Origin: CBDCXF01 sp965223755
GTDB taxonomy: Bacteria; Acidobacteriota; Thermoanaerobaculia; Multivoradales; JAHEKO01
DNA: 64,000 nt
Direction of reading: 5' to 3'
NCBI GenBank assembly: GCA_965223755.1
Contig: CBDCXF010000002.1
Coordinates: forward strand, 62,001-126,000
Position numbers and translations under genes: made by a program. Shown here one piece after another: positions 16,093 through 25,836 of the stretch. How positions within the stretch are numbered: position 1 is the stretch's first letter; each line of letters starts with the position of its first letter. The notes under the pieces were generated by a model. That model was not told the DNA's origin, made no database searches, and saw nothing but the letters and a program-made list of their open reading frames with translations.

Positions 16093-16950
16093 ATGCAATT
16101 GGAGCCAATGGGTAGAGCAGCATTCTCTCGAAGGAGGCTCCTACTCGGATCGGCCTGCTCCGTAGCCCTGGGATCCGCCTATATCTTCAAGCTCGAGCCG
16201 GAGTGGTTACAGGTCGTTCGTCGGACGCTTCCCATCACGAATCTGCCGGCGGGACTCACTGGCCGCTCCCTCGTCCAAATCAGCGACATCCATATCGGGA
16301 CGCGCGTATCCGACTCTTATGTTGAACGCTGTTTCCGAATCGTCAACGACTTGCGCCCCGACATCGTCGTGTACACCGGCGACTTCATCAGTTACGGGCC
16401 TTCGATCTTTGGTCAAGCCGAGCGACTCCTGCGCAACGCTCCCCTGGGGCACACTGCGACTTTCGGCATTCTCGGCAACCACGATTACGGTCCGAACTGG
16501 GCCCATGTCGATATCGCCGAGCGACTGTCAGAAATACTCGCCCGAACGGGGATTCGTATGCTCCATAATGAGATTGGCGAGGTCGACGGTCTGCAGATCA
16601 TCGGCCTGGACGACCTTTGGGCCGATCGATTCGATGTGATGAAAGCGTTGCGAAACTACCAACCGGAGAGACCGGCGATCACCTTGAGCCACAACCCAGA
16701 CAGCGTCGATCTCGACGGCTGGGATTCATTCCGCGGTTGGATCCTGAGCGGACACACCCATGGCGGACAGTGCAAACCGCCGTTTCTTCCACCTCCGTTG
16801 TTGCCAGTTCAGAATCGACGCTACACCGCCGGCGCATTCGAGCTAGGGAACGGTCGTCGTCTTTATGTCAATCGCGGCGTCGGCCACCTCACCAAAGTTC
16901 GCTTCAACGTCAGACCGGAAGTGACGAGGTTTGTTCTTGAACGAGCGTAG
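16093..16950 (+). CDS. Calcineurin-like metallophosphoesterase with Tat-like signal/anchor
   Basis: About 285 aa. The N-terminus has a twin-Arg stretch (FSRRRLLLGSA) and hydrophobic run, suggesting Tat export or a membrane anchor. The metallophosphoesterase motifs are complete: ISDIHIG, YTGDFISYG, GILGNHDYG, and GHTHGGQ. The arrangement resembles YkuE/LpxH-like enzymes that cleave phosphodiester or pyrophosphate bonds in envelope lipids. Two starts are possible, ATG 16093 and ATG 16108, neither with a strong RBS; an upstream TTG at 16021 overlaps the thioesterase and is less likely. Confidence 0.82.
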   Translation: MQLEPMGRAAFSRRRLLLGSACSVALGSAYIFKLEPEWLQVVRRTLPITNLPAGLTGRSLVQISDIHIGTRVSDSYVERCFRIVNDLRPDIVVYTGDFISYGPSIFGQAERLLRNAPLGHTATFGILGNHDYGPNWAHVDIAERLSEILARTGIRMLHNEIGEVDGLQIIGLDDLWADRFDVMKALRNYQPERPAITLSHNPDSVDLDGWDSFRGWILSGHTHGGQCKPPFLPPPLLPVQNRRYTAGAFELGNGRRLYVNRGVGHLTKVRFNVRPEVTRFVLERA

Positions 16951-16957
16951 ACGGTTT

Positions 16958-17509
16958 GTGAGCACTGGCCAAGCGGTTGTCGTGGCGGTCAGCTCGTGCC
17001 CAAGTCACAATTTCTCTAAATCTCCTCAAAGCAGTATCCACCTTCTACAAGGCCGCGGAGTCGAGGGCGACGCTCACGCCGGGGTTCGGGTCCAGCACCG
17101 ATCGCGGCTCCTCCGCTTCGGTGATGCGCCCAACCTGCGTCAAGTGCACCTCATTCACGCCGAACTCTTCGACGAGTTGCGAGTGCGCGACTTTGACATC
17201 CGCCCCGGCCAGATGGGCGAGAACATCACGACACGTGGAATCGATCTGCTGGGTTTGTCGGCTGGCGACCGCTTGCGCCTTGGCGAGGACGCCGTCATTG
17301 AGATCACCGGTCTGCGCAATCCTTGCCGGCAACTCGACCGGTTCGCGCCAGGGCTCAGAAAGGCCGTGCTGGAAATCGACGATGACGGGAACCTAATCCG
17401 CAAAGCCGGGATCATGGCGATTGTGCTCAAGGGAGGCGTTGTTCGACCCCAAGACGCAATCGAGATCACTCGCCGACGCGACGACCGAGTTCCACTGCAG
17501 CCGGTGTAG
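16958..17509 (+). CDS. MOSC-domain protein
   Basis: About 183 aa from GTG 16958. MOSC (molybdenum cofactor sulfurase C-terminal) fold shown by GRGVEGDAHAG, LRQVHLIH, PGQMGENITTRG and the conserved Cys block GLRNPC. Single-domain MOSC proteins are thought to carry sulfur or reduce N-hydroxylated compounds with a Mo cofactor; the exact role here is not predictable. The 3' end overlaps the convergent glycosylase gene by 44 bp. An in-frame TTG at 16931 lies inside the previous gene and is not preferred. Confidence 0.8.
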   Translation: MSTGQAVVVAVSSCPSHNFSKSPQSSIHLLQGRGVEGDAHAGVRVQHRSRLLRFGDAPNLRQVHLIHAELFDELRVRDFDIRPGQMGENITTRGIDLLGLSAGDRLRLGEDAVIEITGLRNPCRQLDRFAPGLRKAVLEIDDDGNLIRKAGIMAIVLKGGVVRPQDAIEITRRRDDRVPLQPV

Positions 17510-18080
17510 CCAAGCGGTAGCGCAGCGGCCATTCCTTCGCCTCCCCCGCATAGTCCACCCCCACTCGGGGACCATGCACGACCCGGTCTTCACGCACCAG
17601 GCGCCCGGGAGCCAGGTGTAAACCTCGGCCTTGAAGCCCGCGCTGATTGCACCGTCCGTCAATCGCCATGGCCTGACAGAGCATGGCCGGGCCACCCGCC
17701 AACCGACCCGAGTCGGAACCGGCCTTCAGCCCGCGGCGGCGGCGCATCGTGGCCTCACCTTGAACCGGTCGACCGGCCCTGACCAATACCGCGTCAGCGA
17801 CGCCTTCCTCGCCGCAGACCACATTGAAGCACCAGTGCATGCCGTACACGAAGTAAACATAGGAACGGCCCGGCGGGCCGTACATCGGCTCAACGCGCTG
17901 TGTACGGCGTCCAAAAGAGGCGTGACTGGCCGGGTCGATCGCACCCAAGTAAGCCTCGGTCTCGGTGATTTCCAAAACAGTGATGGCGGAGCCGACCTCG
18001 CGCACCAGATGCCGGCCCAGCAGGTCGCGCGCCACTTCGAGGGAAGATCGCCGATAAAAGGATTGTGGAAGAGGCTTCAA
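17466..18080 (-). CDS. mpg: DNA-3-methyladenine glycosylase (AAG/MPG type)
   Basis: 204 aa, base-excision repair enzyme that removes alkylated purines. It belongs to the eukaryotic-like AAG fold: LLGRHLV near the N-terminus, EITETEAYLGAIDPASHA (the Glu of ITETEAY is the catalytic residue), YVYFVYGMHWCFN, and GPAMLCQAM. The start ATG at 18080 overlaps the stop of the SpoIIE-type phosphatase by 4 bp, so both are one transcript. The 3' end overlaps MOSC on the other strand. Confidence 0.9.
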   Translation of the reverse strand: MKPLPQSFYRRSSLEVARDLLGRHLVREVGSAITVLEITETEAYLGAIDPASHASFGRRTQRVEPMYGPPGRSYVYFVYGMHWCFNVVCGEEGVADAVLVRAGRPVQGEATMRRRRGLKAGSDSGRLAGGPAMLCQAMAIDGRCNQRGLQGRGLHLAPGRLVREDRVVHGPRVGVDYAGEAKEWPLRYRLATPAAVELGRRVGE

Positions 18081-19345
18081 CCGGCCGCGCTCGCTGACTC
18101 GCCGTCGTCAATGGGATGTTTGATGACAACAACAGTACGGTCATCGGCGAGAGGGCGACCATCCAAGAACTCGTCGACGTTGGCGAAAATCTGGTCCACC
18201 GCATCTTGGGCGCTGCAGTCGCGACATCCCTCGACTGTAGCGACAAGGCGTTCCATCCCGAACTCCTCCCCGGTTTCTGGGCTCTCGGCTTCCAGAATGC
18301 CATCCGTCACCATGACAATGGTGCAGCCGGGCCTCATGTTGACGAAGCCTCGTTCATAGGTGGCCTCGGCCAGAGGGCCGAGCACAGGCCCGCCCGCCTG
18401 CATCTGCCGCACGGTACCGACCTCGTCGATGAATAGCGGCGGCGGATGCCCGGCGTTGACGAAAATGAACAGCCCGTTGCGTTCCAATTCGCCGTAGAAC
18501 ATCGACACGAAACGGCTGGTGAGAGCTCCATGGTGAATGATGTAGTTCATGCGCTCGACCGTGCGCACGATCTTGAAGTCGCGCGACAAACCCATGCGCA
18601 GGCCCATGTGGATGTCGCGCACTTGCAGGGCAGCGGCGAGGCCGTGCCCGGAGGAGTCGGCGATAGCGGTCCCCATGATCTTGTCGCTCATGGGAATGAA
18701 ATCGTAGAAGTCTCCACCGACGACATCCACCGGCTCACTGCGAGCGGCGAAGTCGAATGCCCCAAACTTGGGCACCCGCCTAGGCAAGATCGAGGTCTGA
18801 ATGCGTTTGGCTTCCGCCAGTACATCGGCGATGCGCTCGCTACGCAGCTTGTCGTTGATGGAGTGGCGAAGAACGCCCAGCGCGTAGACGACGTCATCTG
18901 AGTTGACGTCTTCGGCAGTGTCGAAGGCAACGATGAACGCCTCGCCACCGATCTCGATGGCGGCGAATTCCTCGACTCCGAGCTTCTCTTCCAACTCCAG
19001 GTCGGTGCGGGGATCTCCCTTGCCCATGTAAATGACGCGATTACAGATCGCCAGCTCGATCGGTGGATATTCCGCGGCGACGCGAAGCCCGCGGTTGCCA
19101 TCGTCGTCGGGAAAGGTCGCGATCAGGCGGTAGTGATTCTTGCCGTCTCTGCGATAGACGCGCGAGCCGGTGATGCCGAGTTCGTCGCGAAACTCCGCCA
19201 CCACCGCGGCGGCAATCTCGCGCAGAGATTTTTCTTCGTCGACGACGGTGCCCATACCAATGTCGACCACTTCTTCGATCTTGGTGAGTAACTGGCGAAA
19301 ATCGACGTTGCGTCTGGTCATGGGTAGTTCAGGCGTCTGCGGCAT
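18077..19345 (-). CDS. GAF-domain PP2C/SpoIIE-type serine phosphatase
   Basis: 422 aa, RsbU-like. Residues about 30-170 look like a GAF sensor region. The C-terminal half is a PP2C-SIG domain with metal-binding Asp residues in VVGGDFYDF, IADSSGHGLAAAL, and DDRTVVVI. Such proteins dephosphorylate anti-sigma-factor antagonists in partner-switching pathways; no antagonist or anti-sigma kinase is present nearby, so the target is unknown. The start could also be the internal ATG of MTRRNVDF nine codons in. It precedes the glycosylase gene with a 4-bp overlap. Confidence 0.85.
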   Translation of the reverse strand: MPQTPELPMTRRNVDFRQLLTKIEEVVDIGMGTVVDEEKSLREIAAAVVAEFRDELGITGSRVYRRDGKNHYRLIATFPDDDGNRGLRVAAEYPPIELAICNRVIYMGKGDPRTDLELEEKLGVEEFAAIEIGGEAFIVAFDTAEDVNSDDVVYALGVLRHSINDKLRSERIADVLAEAKRIQTSILPRRVPKFGAFDFAARSEPVDVVGGDFYDFIPMSDKIMGTAIADSSGHGLAAALQVRDIHMGLRMGLSRDFKIVRTVERMNYIIHHGALTSRFVSMFYGELERNGLFIFVNAGHPPPLFIDEVGTVRQMQAGGPVLGPLAEATYERGFVNMRPGCTIVMVTDGILEAESPETGEEFGMERLVATVEGCRDCSAQDAVDQIFANVDEFLDGRPLADDRTVVVIKHPIDDGESASAAG

Positions 19346-19485
19346 CTCGCATCAAGAAACAATGCGCGGATCGATTATGTTCCTGAGTCAGCGATCAGCG
19401 GCCGCTTCCATCCGATGTGGTCGAAGCTGCGCCGATAGAACTCGAAACGACAGACCTAGATCCGCCCACCGCAGTGTAAAGCCGG

Positions 19486-21102
19486 CTACGAAATCAGCAA
19501 ACCGGCGATGGTCGCCGTCAGCCAGGACGCGATGGCGCCGCCGATCATCGCCTTGAGGCCGACCTTGGCGAGGTCACTACGCCGTTCCGGGGCGATGGCG
19601 GACATGCCGCCGAGCTGAATGCCGATCGAAGAGAAGTTAGCGAACCCGCACAGAGCGTAGGTTGAGATGATCGTCGCGCGGTCGGAAAGCGCTTCATTCT
19701 GAATGTAGCTACCGAGGGTACCGTAGGCGACGAACTCGTTAAGCGACAACTTGATGCCCAGCAGGTTGCCGACCTTGGCGGCATCGGCCCACGGCACGCC
19801 CATCAACCAGGCAAGAGGCGCCAAGATGGTGCCGAACAGCGTCTGCAGCGAGCCCGGGAAGAACCCTTTGTACTCGCCGACTACCGGAGATAGGCCGCCG
19901 GATCCGTACTCGACGTACTCGCCGCCCAGCATGCGCCCGTCGACCCAGCCGTCGACGAAGTTGAAGAACACATCGACGACGGCAATCAGGGCGATGAAGC
20001 CAAGCAGCATGGCACCGACATTGACCGCCAGTTTGAGTCCGTCGGTGATGCCCGAAGCCGCCGCCTCGATGACATTGTCGCCAGCTTCAATTTCGGGCAA
20101 GGAGACGTCACCCGCCGTCTCCGAGTGTTCTTTCTCCGGGTAAATGATTTTTCCGACAACGAGTGCAGCCGGAGCCGACATGACGCTGGCGGCGATCAGG
20201 TGCCCCGCCGGGACTCCCATTCCAATGTAGCCGGCCAGCACGCCTCCCGCGATGGTGGCGAAGCCGCCCACCATGACGGTCAAGAGTTCTGATTTGGTCA
20301 TTCCCGGCAAAAACGGGCGAATGAGCAGCGGCGCCTCGGTCTGGCCGACGAACATGTTGGCCGAGCAAGACAGCGTCTCGGCACCCGACGTCCCAATCGT
20401 CCAGCGCACGAAGCGGCTGACGGTTTCGATGACCTTCTGCATCACCCCCAAGTAATACAGGACCGCCATGAACCCGCCGAAAAAGACGATCGTCGGGAGC
20501 ACCTTGAAGGCGAAAAGAAAGCCGAAACCGGGCCAAGTGTCGACCGACGGAAAATAGTGCTGAGGATCGGCGAAGTTGCCGAAAAGGAAGCGCGCGCCGT
20601 AATCCGAAAGATTGAGAAAAGAAGCAACTTTGTCCGAGAGCACCGAAAAAATGTCGCGACCGGTGATCTGGTTGGCGATCAGATGAGCGACACCTGAGGC
20701 GACCACGCCACAGGCCGCGTAACGTTGCCAACTGGCCTGCCGAGTCCAAAAGGCGTTGACCACCATGAGGAGCAGTAACACGCCGATCAGCGGTAGAAGA
20801 AGCTGCGGTGCTGCGAATCCGGCCACTGCCGCCACGACCACCGCGGGCAGAGCCGTTGTCGCCAACGCCAGCGGATCGATGCGTTGGCCGCCAGGGCGGG
20901 AAATGAAAGCCAGCATCAATAACCCGAGTATCACCATGCCGGCAAAACTCCAGAAGTCTTGCCGCAGGATGATGAGGGCAAACAGCAACTGCAACCCCAT
21001 CCCCCAAATGACGGTGCGAAGGGGAAAGTCCTTGCGGTGGTAGGAGATTAGCCAAGCAATGCCGAGCAGCGTAATTAGGCCGAGACCACTAACTAGGTTC
21101 AT
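19486..21102 (-). CDS. Concentrative nucleoside transporter (NupC/CNT family)
   Basis: 538 aa integral inner-membrane protein with around ten or more hydrophobic segments. CNT hallmarks are GQTEAPLLIRPF, TVMVGGFATIAGGVLAGYIG and GFANFSSIGIQLGG. It is expected to take up nucleosides by Na+ or H+ symport. It is longer than E. coli NupC (about 400 aa), with extra helices at the N-terminus and a 40-60 residue insert (FNFVDGWVDGRMLGGEYVEY), as in animal-type and Vibrio-like CNTs. It stands alone; a 140-bp gap without a gene separates it from the phosphatase. Confidence 0.88.
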   Translation of the reverse strand: MNLVSGLGLITLLGIAWLISYHRKDFPLRTVIWGMGLQLLFALIILRQDFWSFAGMVILGLLMLAFISRPGGQRIDPLALATTALPAVVVAAVAGFAAPQLLLPLIGVLLLLMVVNAFWTRQASWQRYAACGVVASGVAHLIANQITGRDIFSVLSDKVASFLNLSDYGARFLFGNFADPQHYFPSVDTWPGFGFLFAFKVLPTIVFFGGFMAVLYYLGVMQKVIETVSRFVRWTIGTSGAETLSCSANMFVGQTEAPLLIRPFLPGMTKSELLTVMVGGFATIAGGVLAGYIGMGVPAGHLIAASVMSAPAALVVGKIIYPEKEHSETAGDVSLPEIEAGDNVIEAAASGITDGLKLAVNVGAMLLGFIALIAVVDVFFNFVDGWVDGRMLGGEYVEYGSGGLSPVVGEYKGFFPGSLQTLFGTILAPLAWLMGVPWADAAKVGNLLGIKLSLNEFVAYGTLGSYIQNEALSDRATIISTYALCGFANFSSIGIQLGGMSAIAPERRSDLAKVGLKAMIGGAIASWLTATIAGLLIS

Positions 21103-21160
21103 TCCCTCTCCTTGACCGGTGGCGTGGGGTGTCCTGTTTCCCGTTCAACCGTCCGCGCGG

Positions 21161-22093
21161 CTACCGCGAGTTCTCTATGAAGCGGTACATCTCACCGTCG
21201 GTGCCGAGGACCAATGTGGTTTCCTCATCGACCGTGGATTCCAACGTCTCCAGTGTTTTGAGGAACTGGTAGAACTGACGCGAGTCTCCACTGCGGTCGT
21301 AAGCGCGAGCGTAGATCTCCGTCGCCTCGGCATCGGCGGCACCGACGATTTCCTGTGCCTGCCGGTAGGCTTCAGATTCGATCTCCTTGAGATCGCGCTC
21401 CATCTCACCGAGGATGCGGTTGGCTTCCCCCTGTCCCTCCGAGCGGAAGCGAGCGGCGATGCGTTTTCGCTCGGCGATCATGCGTTCGTAGACGGTGTGG
21501 CGCACCGCCTCGGTGTAGTTGATGCGCTTGAACTGCACGTCGAGAATCTCGATGCCGAGGTCGCCGGTGCGGGCTTGCGCCTTGGCCAGAATCTCGCGGC
21601 GAATTTGCTCGCGGCCACGAGCAATTTCCTCCAGCGTCCCGGTGGCCTCGGGCTGTGACTCGTCCTCCAGGGGCTCGCGGTTCGACAGGCGTACCACCTC
21701 GACCAGATTGTGGCTGGCGATGACATTGCGGGTTTCGCCGTCGAGGATGTCGTCGAGTCGCGTTTGCGCGCCGCGCTCATTGAAGAGACGCTGAAAGTAC
21801 TTGAGGGGATCGGTGATACGCCAGCGCGCATAGGTGTCGACCCAGATGAACCGCTTGTCTCGGGTCGGCAGCTCGTTGGGGTCGCCGTCCCATTCCAAGA
21901 AGCGTTTGTCAAAGCGATGGACTTTCTGGATGAACGGAACTTTGAACTTAAGACCGGGGGTGGTGATCGGCTCTCCGACCGGCTCACCGAACTGGGTGAT
22001 GATGACTTGTTCCCGCTCGTTGACGACGTAGATCGCGCCACTGAACACCAAGGCGAGAACCAAAAGGACTGCGATCAGGGCGGCGCGAATCAT
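21161..22093 (-). CDS. hflC: HflC, SPFH/band-7 membrane protease regulator
   Basis: 310 aa with one N-terminal transmembrane helix and an SPFH domain (VNEREQVIITQFGEPVGEP), then a coiled region with FRSEGQGEANRILGEMERDL near residue 220. HflC pairs with HflK to form a cage around FtsH that controls degradation of membrane proteins. The start overlaps the hflK stop by 4 bp. FtsH is not in the window. Confidence 0.92.
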   Translation of the reverse strand: MIRAALIAVLLVLALVFSGAIYVVNEREQVIITQFGEPVGEPITTPGLKFKVPFIQKVHRFDKRFLEWDGDPNELPTRDKRFIWVDTYARWRITDPLKYFQRLFNERGAQTRLDDILDGETRNVIASHNLVEVVRLSNREPLEDESQPEATGTLEEIARGREQIRREILAKAQARTGDLGIEILDVQFKRINYTEAVRHTVYERMIAERKRIAARFRSEGQGEANRILGEMERDLKEIESEAYRQAQEIVGAADAEATEIYARAYDRSGDSRQFYQFLKTLETLESTVDEETTLVLGTDGEMYRFIENSR

Positions 22094-23070
22094 TGGCCAC
22101 CTCCCTGCCGCGTCTGGCCGCCCAGATTCAACAGTGGCAGCACGCTGTCGAGGTCGTCATCAACAACCACTTTTTCTCCCGCCGAGGGGATCACCTTGCC
22201 CATGGTTTCTAGATACATACGCCTGCGCGTCACCTCGGGGGCTCTCGCGTACGCGGCATAGATGTCGGCGAAGCGAGCCGCCTCACCCCTGGCGCGGTTG
22301 ACCCGGTCGAGGGCGTAGCCGCGCGCCGACTCGATCGCCTTCTGCGCCTGACCGCGGGCGTTCGGGATGCGTTGGTTGTAGGCCTCTTGAGCCTGATTGA
22401 TCAAGGTCTCACGTTCTTGTTCCGCTTCGTTGACCTCGTTGAACGAAGCCTTGACTTCGTCCGGCGGATTGACATCTTGCAGTACCACCTGATCGATCTC
22501 GATGCCGGTTTCGTACTGGTTGCAGGCGGCCTGCAGACGCTGTTCCACCAGATCGGCGATCTCCTGGCGACCGATAGTGACCACTTCATTGACGGTGCGG
22601 TCGCCCACGACCTCGCGCATCACCGCCTCGGATAAGTCGCGCAACGTGTCTTCGACATTGCGCACCCGGAACAAATAGCGCTCGGGATCGACGATGCGGT
22701 ACTGCACTACCCATTCGACGACCGCAGCGTTGAGATCTCCGGTAAGCATCAAGGCCTCATCGGGAACGCCTCGGAACTGGCTGCGGACACCAGCAGCAAC
22801 GGTGCGAAAACCGAACTCTTCTTTCAATTGGCGCTGAACCGGTACACGAATGACGCGGTCGATCCCGAAGGGAATCTTGAAGTGCAAGCCAGGGTCGGTG
22901 GTGTCGATGAAGCGCCCGAAGCGCATCACCACGCCGACTTCTTCCGGCTCAATGGTGTAGAAGCTGGTGAACAACAGCACCACTGCCAGGACGATCAAGG
23001 CGAACACGGGCAAACGCCCCGCCACCTTGGGGATTTTGGGGATTTCAGGCCAATCGATAGTTTGTGCCAT
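22090..23070 (-). CDS. hflK: HflK, SPFH/band-7 membrane protease regulator
   Basis: 326 aa. One transmembrane helix at about residues 20-40, then the band-7 domain (EPEEVGVVMRFGRF, DPGLHFKIPFGID) and a C-terminal helical region with NARGQAQKAIESARGYALDR. The short Pro-rich N-terminal arm resembles the cytoplasmic stretch of HflK, here shorter than in E. coli and without its long Gly-rich tail. Forms a complex with HflC, whose gene follows with a 4-bp overlap. Confidence 0.92.
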   Translation of the reverse strand: MAQTIDWPEIPKIPKVAGRLPVFALIVLAVVLLFTSFYTIEPEEVGVVMRFGRFIDTTDPGLHFKIPFGIDRVIRVPVQRQLKEEFGFRTVAAGVRSQFRGVPDEALMLTGDLNAAVVEWVVQYRIVDPERYLFRVRNVEDTLRDLSEAVMREVVGDRTVNEVVTIGRQEIADLVEQRLQAACNQYETGIEIDQVVLQDVNPPDEVKASFNEVNEAEQERETLINQAQEAYNQRIPNARGQAQKAIESARGYALDRVNRARGEAARFADIYAAYARAPEVTRRRMYLETMGKVIPSAGEKVVVDDDLDSVLPLLNLGGQTRQGGGQ

Positions 23071-23159
23071 AGGGTCTCGCTTTCAACTGACGCAGGGTAC
23101 CGAAGTGGCGCTGTCGTTGCCACCCCCAGTGACGACGACAAAGATCTGCCACGGCCGCA

Positions 23160-23365
23160 GGCGCACCGCTCGTCTTCCCCGCGGGTGGGAGTGAGGTGGG
23201 CGGGGATCCCGGTCCCACTCCCAAGCCCCCACCGGGATGACGCCGAGAGAGTGACGTAGTGACGTGTGGCGACGCCGGGGATCTGTCACTTGTCACCAGT
23301 CACTTCATCACTACATTCGTCATCCCCGCGGGTGGATGTGTCTGGGGGCCGGGGACCTGGCAGAA
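23160..23365. repeat. Composite of family A repeats and GTGAC heptamers upstream of the helicase
   Basis: The 302-bp gap between divergent hflK and the helicase holds no extra gene. It contains a family A element in both orientations (about 23178-23240 and 23318-23362) around a stretch of GTGAC/GTCAC motifs spaced in multiples near 7-9 bp (23250-23300). The right-hand element ends about 10 bp before the helicase GTG, so it may replace or hide normal promoter and RBS sequence. Confidence 0.65.
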
Positions 23366-23372
23366 TGCGCCG

Positions 23373-25790
23373 GTGCGCATCGACGCCGAAAACAGCCGGC
23401 TGGAGATCTCCGTCGCCGACCTGCTCGAAGCGGGCGCTCGCGGCAGTCTCAATATCGGACAGCGCGGCGGCTACGAACGCATGTGGATCGGCCAAGCCAT
23501 CCACACCCGCTACCAGGACGAACAACGCCAACTGGATCCGACTTACCAGAGTGAGGTTCCCGTTCGCGCCGTTGTCACCGTTCGGGGTTGGGAAGTGGTG
23601 GTGCGCGGCCGCATCGACGGATTGCGTCGAGACGGCGACCTGCAGCGCGTACAGGAAATCAAGTCGGTGCGCCGGGATCGGCCGCCGTCGGTGGCGACGA
23701 TGGAGATGTACCGGCAGCAGGCGGCAGCCTACGCCTGGATGTTGGCGCAAGAGGATGACTCCGGAACCGTCGACGCCGAACTCGTCCTCGTCGACACCTC
23801 GGGCTATGGCGAAGAGGTCGAGGACCTCGAGTTGGATCTGGTCGCAGTCGACCGCTGGATTCGAAAGCGATTGCAGCGCCTGGTCGGCGATGCACAACGC
23901 CAAGCGCAGCGCAGCCGCGAACGCGCAGAGGCTGGCGCTCGACTGAGTTTCCCTCATACCGAACTGCGCCCAGGGCAAGAGAGCATCATCGAGGCCACCA
24001 GCCGCGCCATCGAGCACGGTGAACATCTGTTGATTGAGGCACCCACCGGCCTGGGCAAAACCGCAGCGACTATTTACCCGACGCTCAAGGCAGCCCTCGA
24101 GCAGGATCTGCGCGTTTACGTTCTGACGGCCAAAAATCTGCAGCAGGAGATGGCACTCAAAGTGCTTGCGGTGCTCAACTCAGAAAGTGCCTTTTCCAGC
24201 TTGCAACTGCGCGCCAAGGCACGCATGTGTGCCAACGACGAAGTGGTCTGCCACGAGGACTATTGCCGTTTCGCCCGCGACTACTTCACCAAACTGCACG
24301 CGAGCGGTGTCGTCGATCAACTCGAAGGGGCGGGCGACGTGCGCCCGGACGAGATTTTCAACCTGGCCGGCCAATGGGAGGTCTGTCCCTTCGAGGTCAG
24401 TTTGGAGCTATCGCGCCGTTGTCAGACGATCGTCGGCGATTACAACTACGCTTTCGATCCCTACATCTCGCTGCGCGACTTCGGCCCCGAGGGCAACCTC
24501 GAAGACAGCATTTTGATCATCGATGAAGTCCACAATCTGGTCGAACGGGCTCGTGGATATTGGAGCCCGGAACTGTCGGCCTCGAAGCTGCGGGAGGCGG
24601 CCGACTTCGCCGCCGGCAACGGCCCGAGCGGTCCGGCGGTCGCCCATCTGGTGCGCCGCATCGCCGACGCCGTAGACGAATCCGTCAACGCAGCCTTCGC
24701 GGATCAAGTTCCCTCGATCGAAGAAGTCGAAGGCGAGATCCCGGAAGACGCGTTGACGCGGCTGCGCCCGGACTTCGACGACGCCTTCCTCGACCACCTT
24801 GAGGCGCTACGTGCGTCCAAGGCGCTGACGGCCGACGATCCCTTGCGCGAGCAGTACTACGCCTTCCAGCGTTTTATGGACACGCTCAGCGAATCGAGTG
24901 GCGAATCGGGTTTCAGCCGGGTGCTGCGGAGGCGAGGTAGCGAGCGCAGCCTGCAGATACTTTGCCTCGACCCCAGTGCTTTCTTGCGGCGGGTGCTCGA
25001 AAGGGCTCGTGCCGTCATCGGCTTGTCAGCCACGTTGTCGCCTCCTGAGTTCTACCGCGACATGCTCGGTCTCGAGCCCCACCGGTTCGCCTTCGAACGC
25101 ATACCGAGTACCTTCCCACCCGAGAATCGCGCGCTGGTGGTCGACGACGGCGTCTCGACGCTGTGGCGAGATCGACCGGATAACTACGGTTTGATCGCTG
25201 AGCGCCTGAGCGCCTTCGCCGAGCAGATCCCCGGAAACGCACTGGCGCTGTTTCCGAGCTACCAGTTTCTGGCCGAGATCGCCTCACGTGTGCAGGTGCG
25301 TGGCAAGCGCATTGCCGTACAAGAACAAGCCAATTCCGCCACCGACCGCGAAACTCTGCTGGCGAACCTCAGCGATGGCACCGGCGATGTTCTGCTCCTG
25401 GCGGTTGCCGGAGGCGTGTTTGCGGAAGGAGTCGACTACCCCGGAGACATGCTCAAGGCGGTTGCCGTCGTCGGCCCTGCCCTGCCTCCTGTGAATCTCG
25501 AGCGCGAGCTGCTCAAACAACACTTTGAAGAAAAGTTCGAACGGGGCTTCGAATACGCCTTCGTGCTTCCCGGAATGACTCGCGTCGTGCAGGCGGCGGG
25601 TCGATTGATTCGTTCAGATACGGATACCGGGGTCATCGCCCTTTTGGGCCACCGCTTCAAACGGGCGCCCTACGCCAACTATCTCCCCGACGAGTGGGTT
25701 CCCGACGAAGGTCCTCACGCTCTGACCGGCGTACCCGAACAGGCAGCGAAGGCTTTCTTCGCCCGCGACTTGGACCACGTTCCGTCGTAG
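23373..25790 (+). CDS. PD-(D/E)XK nuclease fused to an XPD/DinG-type DNA helicase
   Basis: 805 aa from GTG 23373. Residues 1-150 carry a RecB/Cas4-like nuclease core: His44, Asp82 (RGRIDG), Glu95 and Lys97 (QEIKS) and the QQAAAY helix. Then comes a Rad3-type superfamily 2 helicase with Walker A APTGLGKT, a four-Cys iron-sulfur cluster (MCAND, VVCHEDYC, WEVCP), DEVHNLVE as motif II, GLSATL, and AGRLIRSDTDTG as motif VI. This predicts a 5'-3' iron-sulfur helicase coupled to DNA cleavage, for repair. It stands alone, with repeat DNA upstream. Nuclease residues look complete; biological role is inferred. Confidence 0.87.
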   Translation: MRIDAENSRLEISVADLLEAGARGSLNIGQRGGYERMWIGQAIHTRYQDEQRQLDPTYQSEVPVRAVVTVRGWEVVVRGRIDGLRRDGDLQRVQEIKSVRRDRPPSVATMEMYRQQAAAYAWMLAQEDDSGTVDAELVLVDTSGYGEEVEDLELDLVAVDRWIRKRLQRLVGDAQRQAQRSRERAEAGARLSFPHTELRPGQESIIEATSRAIEHGEHLLIEAPTGLGKTAATIYPTLKAALEQDLRVYVLTAKNLQQEMALKVLAVLNSESAFSSLQLRAKARMCANDEVVCHEDYCRFARDYFTKLHASGVVDQLEGAGDVRPDEIFNLAGQWEVCPFEVSLELSRRCQTIVGDYNYAFDPYISLRDFGPEGNLEDSILIIDEVHNLVERARGYWSPELSASKLREAADFAAGNGPSGPAVAHLVRRIADAVDESVNAAFADQVPSIEEVEGEIPEDALTRLRPDFDDAFLDHLEALRASKALTADDPLREQYYAFQRFMDTLSESSGESGFSRVLRRRGSERSLQILCLDPSAFLRRVLERARAVIGLSATLSPPEFYRDMLGLEPHRFAFERIPSTFPPENRALVVDDGVSTLWRDRPDNYGLIAERLSAFAEQIPGNALALFPSYQFLAEIASRVQVRGKRIAVQEQANSATDRETLLANLSDGTGDVLLLAVAGGVFAEGVDYPGDMLKAVAVVGPALPPVNLERELLKQHFEEKFERGFEYAFVLPGMTRVVQAAGRLIRSDTDTGVIALLGHRFKRAPYANYLPDEWVPDEGPHALTGVPEQAAKAFFARDLDHVPS

Positions 25791-25836
25791 TGGCCGGCCT
25801 CTTGACAGGTTTAACTTTGCTTGAGATCAATCGTTT

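Noticed and set aside
23259..23372. Longer start for the nuclease-helicase
   Set aside because: The extra codons read through repeat DNA; GTG 23373 gives the normal start of the domain.
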